Shown: positions 41,039-53,599, counted from the first letter of the stretch. The stretch is 64,000 bases of DNA from Hemileia vastatrix (GCA_030280995.1 JASXTE010000005.1:18739501-18803500), one strand, 5' to 3'. A program made the numbers and translations. The notes: generated from the letters alone by a model not told the origin.

Positions 41039-44000
41039 ATGTTAGACTTGTCATTACATGAGGACAATGTACATAGTTTTATTGATCACCAGGAAAATAC
41101 TATTAATATAAAAATGGAATCAAATGAAGAAAAAATTGACCCTGATGATGAATCTTCTGAATTGGAAACAGACAAAATTGAATATTTTCTGAAAGAAAAT
41201 CCAATGGAATCAAAAATAATTAGTAAATTATTATTGAGAATTGAAAAATTGGAAGAATTCTCTAGAGAATCCAACAATAATACAGAAAGTGTATTATTAA
41301 ACATCACACAATCATTGAGTACAACAGCCAATAAGTTAAAAATTATTGAGAATTCAAATAATGAATTGATCAATGAAAACAAAAGATTAAATTCTGAGAT
41401 TAAAAATTTAGAAATTAAATTAGAACATTCTCAGAATATTATGGCCACCATAGAGGGACGTGTAAAATTGTCTTTTTCAAATGTAAATGATACTTTAACT
41501 CATGTACCTGTAATAAAAGATAGGTTACAAAGAGTAGAAATTGAGGTAGCCAACATTTTGAAAAATACTGAAACAATAAAGGATAATACCTCTTATGTAG
41601 AAAGAGTACCAGTTTTTATGAAACACTCTGATGATAAACCAATGATTGAACATGAACATAGTGTTATGGGCTCTGAGAACATAAAATCAGTAAAAGATGA
41701 AATAAATGATCATCTTTCTAAAGTAAGTGAATTACTCAATATTCCTCAGGTTAGGGAAGCAAAAACTTGCCAAAAGAACTGGCCTAAGTTAGATCAGTAC
41801 CCTTCTTTTGACGGGGATTCAAAATCTGATTGGCAACAATTCATACAAAGAATTGATAACTTAAAATTTTCATACAAATTACCTGATGAAGAAATTACTT
41901 CAAAGTTAATATCTTTATTTACAGATGTGGCCTTATTATGGTTTGAATCTGTATTGAGTGAGGGAATAAATTAGTCCTGGAATGAATGGAAGGCACTAAT
42001 TGAAAGGCAATTTGGTGGCCCAAAATTTAGAATCACTCAACAAAGACTATATGAAATTTCCAGATATAATCCAAATGCTGGAGATAAACCCATGGTCTTC
42101 TTAATGAATTTAATAAAAATCATGAAAGCTATGGATCCAAAAATGGATTATGAAGAGTGGAAAGAAAAAATAATATACAAGTTGCCTATATCAGTTAGAG
42201 ACATTATTGTAGCTAGAACTGAAACTGTCAGAGACACCTCTGGATTCATTAATTTACGCAATGAGATATTATTAAACCACAAGTATGAAACCAAGTATAG
42301 TAATTACAGACAAAGTGTTGACGTGGTAAAACCTACTACAAGTAAGTTACCAGTGGAAAAGAAAAAACCTTCAGCTCCCCTTGTCCCTAAGAGACAAGAA
42401 AATAACACTTGTTACAAATGTAATGAACCTTGGGTTAAAGGTCACACGTGTAAGAAAAGAATAAATGTTATTGAAACCTCACAGAATTCTGAACCTAGTA
42501 ATCATGAAGATGAGAATGTGGAATCCAGTGAGGATTGCAAGAGTAACATATCTTACAGTGATGATGAAAATGAGATATTTGTATTAGAACAGGATATAAT
42601 GTTCCTGAATGATGCTATACCTCATACAGACACATCTTTAACTTCCATAGAGGAAGCTGAAATAATTAAAGATGTATCTCATGATACTTACAAAATAACA
42701 CCTATCAGAGCACCTATTATCATATGTGGAAAAGAAATGAATGCCATTCTTGACACTGGGGCTGCAGGTAGTGTAGTTTCACTTAATGCATTAATGAAAC
42801 TTGATAGTAAGTACCAGGAAAAACTAGAACCTGTTCAGACAAAGAACTGGAGGGGTTTTGGTTCAGTATTAAATCCAATTGGCAAATACAAAACTGCTGT
42901 ATTCTTTAAATATAATAATGGATATGTTAGAGCAGTTTGTGAATTTGTAGTAATGGATAATAATAATTGTAGTGATTGGTTTATTATTGGCAATGATTTA
43001 TTGACAAAATTTGGCATTAAACTAGATCCTGCAAACAGTTGTTTCACCATAGGGATGAATGGTAAAAGGAAATTCAAAATATGTTCTGAAAATTCAGTAT
43101 ATGCCATTTCTCCTAGAGAAGAACAACTGCAAGGTGGAAGAACCACCAATGAAGTGGGTGAATTGGAAAATGAAATCCAAAAGGCCTCTTTCAGTCCTCA
43201 ACTCTCAAAAATTGAACAAGAAGACATTTTGAGATTGATTAAATCATATCCTATGGCATTTGCTCATGGATCAAATGAACTAGGATTGGTCAAAGACCAT
43301 GAGATGAAAATCTCTCTAAGCTGTGATCTGGATAATATTCCTGGCAGATTAAAAAAGAAACCTTACCCAGCATCTCCTGCAAAAAGGAAAGATATTGAAG
43401 ACAATATAAAATTGTTGTTGGAAATGGGTATTGTTGAAAAAGTGGACACAACACCTAAGTATTGTGTCATTTCACCAGTATTAATCTCTTATGAAAAAGA
43501 TAAGGCAAGATTATGCGGTGATTATAGAGCTCTGAATACATATACAGTAGATGATATTTACCCTCTACCAAGGATAGCTTCTATCCATGCTACCTTACAA
43601 GGAGCAAAATATATTTCCTGTCTGGATGGGAACAAGGGTTACCACCAGATTCCTGTGGAAAGAAATTCTCAAAATTACTTATTAATAACCACACATATGG
43701 GTATATATAAGTATGTGAGAATGCCATTTGGCCCAAAGAATGCCCCTTCAGTCTTCCAAAAATTGATGGATAGTGTTTTTCATCAGGAAATGGTTGAAGG
43801 ATGGCTATTGGTCTATATTGATGACATCATAGTGTTTTCAAAAACATATGATGAACATTTAAATCACCTGAAAAGAGTCTTTCAAAAAATGGATGAAATC
43901 AATATGACTATTGCATTAAAGAAATGTAAGTTTGGATTTCAATCCTTGAAAGTACTTGAACATGTTGTATCTGGATTACAAATTTGTGTTGACCAGAATA

Positions 44001-45664
44001 AAGTGGCAGCAATTAAAAACATTGGGATACCTAAAAATGTAAAAGAGGTTCAAAGTTTTTTGGGTATGTGTGGATATTATAGACAATATATTAAAAATTA
44101 CCAATCCATTGCAGCCCCTTTAACAACATTAATCAGGAAGAATGAAGCTTTCATTTGGAATAATGAAAGACAACACGCCTTTAATAAATTAAAGGAATGT
44201 TTAATGACAGCTCCAATATTGGGACTGCCAGATTTCACCCTACCTTTTATCTTGTACACTGATGCAAGTTTCATAGGTTTGGGTGCTGCTTTACAGCAAA
44301 AACAGATAATAAATGGAAAATTATCTGAAGTAGTTATCTGTTATATATCCAGAACCTTAAGAAAAACAGAATTAAGGTATGGTGCCACACAGCTAGAATG
44401 TTTAGCCGTGGTTTGGGCTTTGGAGAAACTTCATTACTATCTGGAAGACCAGAAGTTTGAACTTATAACAGATTGCAGTGGAGTAAAATCATTACTAAAC
44501 ATGAAAACACCTAATAGGCACATGTTTAGATGGAAACTAGCTGTACAAGAGTACAGAGGAAGAATGACAATCACTCACAGAGCAGGAACATTGCATTCAA
44601 ATGTGGATTTATTATCCAGAAGTCCTTTGCCAAATGATGCTGACAACCCAGCTTATGTGCCTGAAAATTAGGTTATACATATATTTGGGATTTATATAGT
44701 GGATTTAGAAGAAGAGTTTATGCAAAATATATTGGAAAATTATTCATCTGATAAAGATTTGTCTAAACTATCTACCATTCTTAATGATCCAACAAATGCC
44801 TCCATGAATGCATTAATTAAAACCTTGCCTCCAAAGTATAAAAATGCGTTGGAAAAAGGTAAACTATCAATTGAAGATGGATATATATATTACAGGAAAA
44901 AGTTAAGCAATGTAATAGTAATACCACCTTCTATGAAAGAGTTAATGTTGAGTACTTGTCATGATGACATCTTAGCTGGTCATTTTGACTTTAACAAAAC
45001 ATTAACCAGAGTTAAAAATACAGCCTGGTGGATAAACATGAAAGAGGATGTACAAAAATACATTGAAACATGTGACTCTTGTCAGAAATCTAAAAGATTA
45101 ACTGGGAAGAGAGCTGGGTTGTTACAACAAATAGAGCAGCCAAAAGCTCCATGGGAAATTATAAACATGGATTTTGTAACTGGCTTGCCATTAGCAGGAA
45201 AAGAAAGTTTCAATTCTTGCTGGGTAATAGTGGATAGATTAACAAAAATGTGTAAGTTTATCCCTACCCATAAAGAGGTATCTGCAAAAGACTTGGCATT
45301 ACTATGGTGGACTCAGATGATGAATACTGCTGGGTTCCCCAAAGCCATAATCTCTGACAGAGATCCTAAATTTACTTCAGAGTTCTGGAAATCTTTGATG
45401 GAAGTATCAGGTTGTCAATTAAAATTGTCTACAGCACACCATCCACAAACTGATGGGCTGGCTGAGAGAATGATACAAACTCTAGAAGACATGATCAGAA
45501 GATATTGTGCCTTTGGATTAGAATACAAAGACAATGAGAAATTCACACATGACTGGGTAACATTAATTCCTGGCCTTGAATTTGCTTATAACAGCACAAC
45601 TCATTCTGTAACAGAGAAGAAACCATTTGACTCTGGCTGGGATATGTACCAAATACCCCAGTAA
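41039..45664 (+). pseudogene. G2 gag-pol polyprotein with two TAG stops
   Basis: A single frame from MLDLSLHEDNVHSFIDHQEN to 45664, interrupted by TAG at 41972-41974 (Tyr in G1) and TAG at 44669-44671 (Asp/Glu in G1). The coiled-coil gag N-terminus is followed by KNWPKLDQYPSFDGDSKSDW, zinc knuckle CYKCNEPWVKGHTC (near 42411), protease AILDTGAAGSVVS (near 42748), RT with YIDDIIVFS (near 43817), RNase H with LYTDASFIGLGAAL (near 44254), the HHCC zinc domain (44958-45090), and the integrase core with MDFVTGLPLAG, ISDRDPKFTSEFW and HHPQTDGLAERM. A frameshift near 45662 separates the C-terminus. All catalytic residues are intact, so only nonsense and frame lesions disable it. Confidence 0.9.
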
Positions 45665-45687
45665 ATCATTTAAATAAACTACCAAGG

Positions 45688-46246
45688 TTGGATATACACC
45701 CTGGCACTAAATCCTTTATTCATATGCAACAAATGTGTAGAAAGCATGCAGAAGAATGCATCCAAAAAGAATTTGAATATGAAAAGAAAAGGTGGGACAA
45801 ATCTCATAAAGAATTTGAATTTAAAAAGGGAGATGAAGTCCTTATATCAACACTACATTTTAACTTACAAGGTAATGTTAAATTAAAGGATCCCTTTGTA
45901 GGACCTTTTGTGGTAAATAAAATGGTTGGGAATAATGCAGTGGAAGTCATATTATATGCTCCATATGACAGGAAACATCCAGTTTTCCCTATCTCATTAT
46001 TGAAACCTTACCATGCAAATGATCCTGACTTATTTCCAAAATGAAGGGGAAGGCCTAAAAGCAACCTGAAGAAATTGTGGAAAAAGAAGAGATTGAAAAA
46101 ATACTCAAGAAAAGAATCCTTACTAAAGAAAAAGGAACTGAGTATTTATTAAGATTTAAAGGGAAATCAAATGAATTTGATAAATGGATACCTGAAAAAG
46201 AAATTTCTAATTTATCCACCCTTCTTAAAAAATTTAAACAGAAATA
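45688..46246 (+). pseudogene. G2 integrase C-terminus and chromodomain
   Basis: Shifted frame. LDIHPGTKSFIHMQQMCRKH, KKGDEVLISTLHFN and HPVFPISLLKPYHAN to a TGA at 46042-46044, where G1 has Arg. It continues, with another shift, into a chromodomain: EIEKILKKRILTKEKGTEYL, LRFKGKSNEFDKWIPEKEIS, ending KFKQK at about 46246. Confidence 0.8.
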
Positions 46247-46417
46247 AATTTCTGTTCAACCAGATGAGGGGTTAAAAAACCAGTACTCATAATATTTTAT
46301 TATGTTTTATTTCTTTAAAGTTGAATCTTTAATGCTACAGATTTATTCTGAATACCTGAAAATTACAAATTAATAAAATAAAATGTATAACTTATCATTT
46401 TTTTTATTGTTTTTTTT

Positions 46418-46428
46418 GGGTGGGCGAG
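46418..46428 (+). other. Polypurine tract of G2
   Basis: GGGTGGGCGAG directly precedes the 3' LTR. It has one T and one C, so it is not a perfect purine run. Confidence 0.55.
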
Positions 46429-47930
46429 TGTCAGCCTGTATATCTCCAGGACTGAGTAAAAAGTAACTATAAGTTATGTTAAACACATGAACTATACATG
46501 GGAATAATAAATGAGAGTACACAAATAGTATACATAAGTAAAATTATGATAATACACAAAAAATGCCATTATAACACCTTATATACACGCATATATCCAC
46601 CTTTTATAGGTCTTATGTACTTAATATTAAGTTGGAGTATGTTAGGGTAATCTTAAGAACCTTAAGTATAAGGCTACATAATTTTTAAGTACACTTAAAG
46701 CTGTTATATTCATTGTTTTATGCAAAAAACAAGAAATGCGCTTTATTTCACTTAAAAGTTGACTATATGCGCTATAAAATTGAGAATATCAAAATTGCGC
46801 TTTGACAGATCAATTGGGCTCATTTAGAACTATTGATTTGGCTATTTAAATGCATAAAAATAACACTTTTCAAATTTGGTGTTTTTTATGCCAGAAATGG
46901 CTTCTGTGTACTGGCCACATACTGCCTGCTTTTTTCCCGTGTGAATAGCTTCATTTTTAGCAAAGTTAGCTTTTTTCACACTATAATTACCCCACATTCT
47001 ACGCCCACTGTGGGGAGACACACTAAAATAGGCGACAGGCGCTTATTTAGTGTCCTAGCTTAATTAATAATGCATTGACCTTATTTATATGCACTAATTT
47101 CATTAATAACCTCACTCTTGGCACTTTATTTCATCACCACGCTTAAATTTGCCTAATTTTAGTCAAGGATTTACCCGTGCAAGCGCCTGCCAAGAACTGC
47201 ATGTAGTTACCCCACATCTCACGCTCTTTTTTAAGTTTTTGGGTGGTTTCTCAGTCAATTTTGGTTATTTTTGAATGGGAATTTCACGTAGTATAATGTC
47301 AGGATTAGCCCCATTATTTCTACAGTAAATCCCCCTTATTGTTAAGCTACTATTAACCTTAAAAAAGTCTCCTTTAGTCTTTAATATTATTGTTTTATAT
47401 GCATATACTCTCTTTTTGTCTTTTTCTTTAATTTTGATGGATTTCCCTTATTATTACAGGATTTTTGCCGTTGTTACTCTTCTAATTATGTCATGGGCTA
47501 CTAGGAATGTTGATGGGCATGTCTATTAGTTGTTTAGAGGCGTCATTAACTGTGTATTGGGTGGTACATCAAGGGAATCATTGGGGAACTCAGTGTGTAT
47601 AAAAGGAGGAGGTTTTTGGGTTGTATTTCTTCATTCCTTATCATTACAATTTAACCAATATAACCAAATAAATTACAATAAATATCAATTAGTACTTTTA
47701 TAAGACTTTTGAATAGTATCTGAATTATAAAATCTATTTTTCTACCAACTACAAAGATTGTAAGCCATATATAAAATTAGTGAGAATTATATTACTGAGA
47801 CCTTTATATTTGATTATATTTTACAACTTAGTGGATTAGTACTACAGTATTCATACAGGACCATTTAAATCTTCTAGACAACTGAACATTCAAGCTAGTT
47901 CACGTCTTTGTACTTGACCTTAGCCTGACA
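46429..47930 (+). repeat. G2 3' LTR
   Basis: 1502 bases, the same length as the 5' LTR. Visible differences include 46643 (A to G), 46715, 47033 (T to C), 47150 (C to T), 47341, 47350, 47400, 47498, 47681 and 47886. TATAAAAG at 47598. Confidence 0.95.
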
Positions 47931-47935
47931 CTCAT

Positions 47936-48273
47936 ACTACTGTTTTTAGAATTTGATTGCCGTGCTTTGTCTCTCCTTTGTCTATAAAAGGCCTCTCTTT
48001 TTGTTGTCTTTAAATCATTCCATTACTACATTAATTTATAACAACATTAACAAATCAAACACTTATTCTTATAATCTATAGCATTAGTATTTACAATACG
48101 TAACTCTAATATATAATTTATATCAATATTTTAATCATACCTCTTTTAAATTGAGTAAAATAATCATCCTAGATTTAAGAGATATGTACAAATTTGTTGA
48201 GAGTCCATTTAAACCTTCAGAATCCTTGTAAAAACTTCATACCAATCTTCTAGACCAAAAGTGTACCTTGACA
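47936..48273 (+). repeat. G1 3' LTR, right piece with TATA box
   Basis: Continues the G1 LTR after G2. It has TATAAAAG at 47983-47990 and ends CTTGACA at 48273, followed by CCTAT and Harb-5 sequence. Confidence 0.85.
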
Positions 48274-49860
48274 CCTATCTTCCATTTCCAGAAAACTGAT
48301 TAGAATTTGGTTCAGTGGTTTCTGAGATATTGACCTTTAAAGTTGAGCCTTTTTTCCCAATTTCTCATTTATTTATTTCATAATTCATAACATAATGCTT
48401 ACATCATGATTTAATCCTTCCATATTCCTCTAACTACCTTTCTCCTTACTTATTATTCTTCCCTTACATCAAGGTGTGTGTTTTTCTTTTTCTTACCATT
48501 TCCATATGTCTAACCCTTCACTCATTTTTGCTTCTCTTACCAGATCAGTCAAAAGTTAGTCCAACAAATCAAAAAGGTAAAAAAGAAGGTAAATTTAGTA
48601 AATTTACAAACTTTAGGTAGATAAAAAAAGTTTGGGGATTTGTAAAGTAATCAAATATTTTTTATTCTTTCATAAATTTTTAATAATTAAATTTGATATT
48701 TTAATTTTCTAAAAAAAAGTAATGGGCCAATAAACTTGTGTTGTACATAAGGAAATCATGATAAAATTAAACTGTTTCATGGGGTTCATCTTGTCTATAC
48801 CTGTGGAAAGTCCCAAACTTAGTTTCTGGACTTGCTCTACATTTTGGTTTGAGGAATTGTTATTACTTTAAAACTAGTGAATTTGACTAATCTTATTTAT
48901 TTATTTATTAATTTATGGAATTATTCTAAATTTTAATAATTTTAAATCCTTACTTCAATAAAATGCAGGGTAGGTTATTGCCAAATTTTCAAATCTGACA
49001 TGGAAATTGATGACTTGGAAAATTTTGGTGATACCCACCCCTTGCTTCAATAAAATTCAGGGGAGGGTATTGCCAAATGTTTCATAGAGATATATAATTT
49101 TTTTTGACTTAGCTTTAATTAGAAAAGAAAATTGGTGGTGAGGTAATAAAATTATGTTGGTGATGAGGTTTTTTGCACAGGTGTCAGTATTATTTTACCA
49201 TCTGAAATTCCAAAATTGCAATATTTTAGAGTCCAGTAAGGAAAAATGTTGTTATCAGAATCTCATGATATAACTATTTTTGATAAGATTAAAAGTAACT
49301 ATTAAATTGGGAACCAAAAAGAATATCCACTTCCTCATAGAGAAGATACATGACATTGAGCTTTTTGGAAACAGTAGTAATTCCATTCTCCTAATCAAAT
49401 TCATCAATACCAAAGCCAGTGAAAGCAGAAGCAAAATGAGCCTTTTTATATTTTGATTGATAGCTTTTGAACCTCTCCTTCATTTACTTAGGATTTATGT
49501 TGATTCTCTCTTTTTTTTTATTTTTTACTTCATTTGCCATCAACCAAAAGCAATTGACATTTGATGAAGGTGGATTTCTGATTTGGGGAAGTTGAAAACA
49601 TAAAAAAAGAAGGAAAAAAATATCCCTGGCTTTAATTTCACAATAAAATGTTTCAAATATCAGTGAGGGGTGTGCTGAGTATTGATTATAGGATTGAGGT
49701 CTGAGTGTCACATGTGACAGGGATGGGGTGGGCAAGGAAGCGATGATGTGGCCAACATGTGGTTGTGAAAAAAATTGGGAAAAAATTGCTGATTTGAGGT
49801 CATAACTGACACCCATTTTTGAAATAAGGGACTTTTTTGCAAAATTTAAGTGCTGATTTG
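48274..49860 (+). mobile_element. Harb-5: right-hand remnant of a Harbinger element
   Basis: Starts inside the 2OG-B leader (AATTTGGTTCAGTGGTTTCTGAGATATTG, as in Harb-2 and Harb-4). It keeps the 3' end of 2OG-B (QISQKLVQQIKKV near 48545, last exon 48720-48890), the downstream repeats (48940-49085), and an inward SANT gene fragment (49200-49560, -). It ends with subterminal sequence including GTGTCACATGTGACAGGG (49705) and AACTGACACCC (49803). Its terminal AGGGGGTGTCAG is missing, and Harb-3 follows at once. Confidence 0.7.
49200..49560 (-). pseudogene. Harb-5 SANT-like gene fragment
   Basis: Minus strand, with FWLMANEVKNKKKERININPK, KERFKSYQSKYKKAHFAS-like and EVDILFGSQ segments matching the Harb-3 SANT core (55540-55767). 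A stop follows NPK, and both ends are missing. Confidence 0.6.
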
Positions 49861-49930
49861 GTTTAAAATCTGCACTTATCTAAGTGCTGATTTGGTTTAA
49901 AATCTGCACTTATCTAAGTGCAGATTTATG
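49848..49930. repeat. Junction repeat between Harb-5 and Harb-3
   Basis: A 34-base unit containing AAGTGCTGATTTGG and TTTAAAATCTGCACTT occurs twice (49848, 49882), and a third AAGTGCAGATTT starts at 49916. All are the subterminal GCACTT motif in both orientations. This is where the two elements are joined. Confidence 0.7.
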
Positions 49931-50182
49931 AAACACACTAGCCCCAAGACTGGTGGTTTTCAAAAGTGAAACAAGTCACTTATTTCACTCAAATCTGCAC
50001 TTTCTCAACCAAAAGTGCTGGTTTTACCATTCTACACATCTCACTGATTTGTCAGAATCATCTCATTCATATGCAGAACTCTACAGCATAAAACTTCTCA
50101 TTCACACACAGCACTCCACAGCATAACACTTCATATCTCTTAACATCATGCATCATCTTCATTTTCCTACCATATAAAAGTC

Positions 50183-51435
50183 ATGCCTTCCTCACTCTCA
50201 AATCGTGACAAGCTACATCAAACAATGACTGTCATTGCTCTTGATCTGCTCTTGGACTCTGATGACAAATCTGATTCTGACCTTGAAGAAAATTTTCTTT
50301 TTTTATCTAATATTACCAAGAAACGTTACCTTCTTCCTAGAAAGCATCAAGTACTTCATACCCCCAAGTACACTATCCAAATACTTCTAAACCTATCTGT
50401 ACCCAGTTTTAGAAAGCTTTTCAGCACTTATCAGGAATTTTTCCTTAAATTGCTTCATCTTATTGAGGATCACCCCATCTTTCACAATAATTCTCAAAAG
50501 CCACAATGTGATACATCAATTAAAATGGCCATCACACTATGTCATTTGGGTTCTGATGGTAATGGAGCTGCCTTGAAATGTTTGGAAAATGTATTTTATT
50601 TAGGCTATGGCTCTGTTAACACTTATACAAAACTTTCAATCACTTCTATCAACTTGTTGGAATCTCAACTTCTCTCCTGGCCAACAAAAAAAAGAGCAAA
50701 TTGAATCATTCCAGGGTATGCAAGCAGAGGGCTTCCCAGGATGTATTGGTTTTGTTGATGGCACTACTATTCCTTTGATTCAGAAACCTTCTCACAGTGG
50801 AAACAATTACTTTGACCGTAAAAAGAGGTAGCTTATTTTTAATTTTTTACATTTTTTTTCATACTAACACAAGAAAATATATCTTCTCTATATATATTCA
50901 ATTTCTGTTCAGCTTATTTGGGATGTCAATAAAAAATTTATATCTTTCTTTGCTGGCTATCCTGGATCATGTCATGATTCCTACATCTTTCAGAGAATGC
51001 AAATCTCAAAAGAGCCAGAATTTTTTTTTGATGAAGATCAGTATCTTCTGGCTGAATGTTAATTGGAAATATGTACTTCCTGCATTTTTTGGAGAAGCTT
51101 CAGAAGACAGTCAAAATTCCAAGTTTAACAATCATTTGGCAAAGTCAAGAGTCTGTATTGAACATTCTATTGAAATCTTGAAAGGTAATTTTTCTAGTTT
51201 AAGGGAATTAAGAAGTCCTCTTAAAAATAGTTCCAAAATGAAGGCTGTCATCAATTGGATTCTGTGTTGCACCATACTTCATAACCTACTCGCTGACCTC
51301 AAAGATCAATGGTTAGAGTTGTATGAAGATGAAGAAGTTGAGACACCTCCAACTTTATCCAAAACTACAACTTTTCAAACCACTAGCATAAGGGCAAAAA
51401 TTCTTCTAATCACACTAGCACATTGGGAGTATTAG
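50183..51435 (+). pseudogene. Harb-3 DDE transposase, near full length, broken
   Basis: MPSSLSNRDKLHQTMTVIAL, an acidic stretch, KRYLLPRKHQVLHTPKYTIQ, LCHLGSDGNGAALKCLENVF, then a one-base shift in an A-run near 50692, GCIGFVDGTTIPLIQKP (first D), a degenerate intron (50828 to about 50900) whose acceptor AG has become AT compared with Harb-1, GYPGSCHDSYIFQRM (second D), a stop or shift near 51060 and SRVCIEHSIEILKGNFSSLR (E). Promoter-side sequence has subterminal GCACTT sites. The DDE residues are intact; three lesions disable it. Confidence 0.88.
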
Positions 51436-51530
51436 CTTTGATTAATTCTTGAAATTTTTTCTTCCCTTTAGACTTTGTAATCACATTATAATTTCTTAAA
51501 ATCATTTACTAAATATAATTTTCTAATGAT

Positions 51531-52701
51531 TTAAATGCTTTTTTGGTAATAATAATACACTTGTTCCATGTTTTTAGTATTATCATCTAAAATTGATGAA
51601 AGAAACTTATCATGTAAAAATTCCAACTTTTCTTTTTCTTTCATAGAAATAGAGTCCAACATATCTATATTTGAAATTAACATTTTTAAATTTTTAACAG
51701 AATTGGCTAATTTTTTATTTATCTGGATGGATGACCCAAGCCTTAAAAAATTTCCAAACTCTTTGACTGGTGTTGTTTGATGGTATAGCATATCAGCTGG
51801 AAATATAACAACCCATATTCCATCACACTTTTCAAACTCCACCATGTATTTTGATTCAGGAAATACAAAATGACCGCCATTCTGCAATGGCCTATTTCTG
51901 TCCCATGAGCATTCATAAAAAAGTGCATTTAAAGTTGTTGGAAACAAGACATTTAAAATAAATTCACTGTTTTTCAAATCCTTATGGGGAGAATTCAAAA
52001 ACCCATCTGAAGTCCATGTTAGATTTCCCCTAAAAGCCTCCACCCCATCATAACAAGGAAGGTCTATTTCAGCTCCAAGCTTCAAATATTCCTCATAGTA
52101 CTTCTTTTCTAATAGTTTAAATAGATAAGAATAAAATGAAAATATAAATCCAAGTTCCTCCATCACTTCCCTATCATCTATTTTCAAATTTCTGTAGAGA
52201 CCTGAAGCATTATTCAGCTTTTTGAATTTGGAACTTTAAAATTTGTAACTTACTTATATCAAATACATGTTGACTCCCTAACTGTTCTCCAGCAGCAAAC
52301 ATATTCCCCTCTCCCCCTGCTTCCAGATGAGCACCATTGGTCTTGATTCGATGTCTTAATGATTTCATGTACCTGCAGCATTTCTTAGCATCCTCCAGTT
52401 TACCAAGTTTAGCCAATTCCTTTAGTTTGAATGACTTCACTATAACAGAATGAATATTTTGATTTTAAGGTTGAATAACTGAAGAACTTACTGAGACATG
52501 TGCAGTTTGGTAGGTTCCTGTGTTGTGTGATCCAGGCCATGATGAGGGTATCGGCTCATTTGTTTCAAATACCTCCAGAAGTGGATACTCTTTATACTAA
52601 ACCTTTTCAAAGTCACAACCAACATCATCCTTCAAACTTTCACCAGCCATTTGCATTTGGGAAGTTTTTTTTTGGTTGAACATTGTGTTTTTGTCACCCA
52701 T
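51531..52701 (-). pseudogene. Harb-3 2OG-A: TET-like dioxygenase with intact core exon
   Basis: Minus strand, ATG at 52701 (MGDKNTMFNQKK). Exon 1 is 52701-52254, the intron is 52253-52202 (GTAAGT...TTCAG, 52 nt) and exon 2 is 52201-51531, which is open throughout. Exon 2 has GNLTWTSDGFLNSPHKDLKN (HxD), GGHFVFPESKYMVEFEKCDG, MLYHQTTPVKEFGNF (distal His), LRLGSSIQINKKL (2-oxoglutarate-binding Arg) and a charged helical tail. Two stops lie in the N-terminal half of exon 1 (after FEKV and VIQP). A start inside exon 1, at MKSFKLKELAKLG (about 52440) or earlier, would still give a protein with the whole catalytic fold. That makes it the best candidate for residual activity among the element genes. 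Confidence 0.8.
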
Positions 52702-53022
52702 TTAGATAATATATCTCTGAAATTTAAAAAAAATCCAATTATATAGAAAAGAAATGAAAAAACCAAAAAAAAAAAAAAATAGCCAATTTTAATGATGGCA
52801 TAAGGTCTACAACTAATTAAACCAACATGCAGAGTATCTTAAGAAAATTTTGAAACGGAATTTGAAACAAATTGGTCCTAGTTGGGTTTAGGAAAGATTA
52901 TTCAGAGTTCCTGGAAAAGGCCCAACTTGCATTCCTTCAGATTTTGTTAGAGCCCCATTTTTGAATTTTTTTTTGTTTCCCAAGCAGTTTTTTTTAGTCA
53001 ATTTTTTTTTTTGCTTTTTTTT
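52702..53022. other. Non-coding, homopolymer rich
   Basis: Upstream of 2OG-A and left of the hairpin array. Long A and T runs, no gene. Confidence 0.3.
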
Positions 53023-53271
53023 CCCAGTAGACTTGCTACTGCTGGGACTTCATTTTTTTTTGAATTTTATTTTTGGCCCCAGAAGACTTGCTTCTTCTGG
53101 GGTAACTTTTTATTTTTGGAAAAACAAAAATTTTAGCCCCATTTAAGCTTGCCCCAGAAGAGACAAGTCTTCTGGGGCAAAAAACTTACATGGTTGCCCC
53201 AGAAGACTGGCTTATTCTGGGGCAAAAAAATTACATGGTTGCCCCAGAAGACTTGCTTCTGCTGGGGCAAC
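53023..53271 (+). repeat. Array of five short palindromes (CCCCAGAAGA type)
   Basis: Hairpins near 53023, 53076, 53150, 53193 and 53240. Each is built on TTGCCCCAGAAGACTTG facing TCTGCTGGGGCAA; the third is the same palindrome with its loop sequence inverted. The last three are about 45 bases apart, separated by AAAAA.TTACATGG. It is not a CRISPR array: the repeats are perfect stems and the spacers are nearly identical. Confidence 0.8.
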
Positions 53272-53599
53272 TACTTGGCACAAGTCGCTTGCATTTGAAA
53301 GCAAATTGCAAAAATAATTCTTTCTTGAAAACTTTATGTCTCAAAGAAAAAAAATGATGCTGTGTGCTCTCTCTTGACATGAATTTATTTTTTTCCATTA
53401 GGTTTTATCTAGGCCTGGTAGTGGTATGGCTCCAGTAGAGGGAGAAAAAGTTGCTAGTTATGGGCCAGATACCATCCTCAAGATTCTTCAAGAGCTGAAG
53501 TGGTCAAGAATGTAGTTTTTTTGGTATTTTTTTTAATTTACAATTTTTTTTCTTTTTTTTTCTTTTTTTAATTATCTTTATGCTTGAAATATGATTGAA

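Larger units (their letters stand above)
38202..47930 (+). mobile_element. G2: complete young Ty3/gypsy chromovirus
   Basis: 9.7 kb with two 1502-base LTRs, flanked by CTCAT on both sides (38197-38201, 47931-47935), inserted in the 3' LTR of G1. The LTRs differ at about ten positions by eye, under 1 percent, so insertion was recent. The interior nevertheless has several stops and one frameshift in the polyprotein, so this copy was either defective when inserted (copied from trans-supplied proteins) or was hit quickly afterwards. Confidence 0.95.
31921..48273 (+). mobile_element. G1: Ty3/gypsy chromovirus, 5' LTR missing, 3' LTR split by G2
   Basis: The interior runs from about 31921 to 37723, followed by the 3' LTR (37724-38201 plus 47936-48273, 816 bases without G2). 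The LTR starts TGTCAGACAGG and ends CTTGACA. The order gag, zinc knuckle, protease, RT, RNase H, integrase, chromodomain is that of chromoviruses. Right of the LTR lies 2OG-B leader sequence of Harb-5, so G1 inserted into a Harbinger element whose left part is now gone. Confidence 0.85.

Noticed and set aside
53023..53271. Regularly spaced repeats that could suggest a CRISPR array
   Set aside because: The repeats are palindromes with nearly identical spacers, in a eukaryotic transposon with no cas genes.
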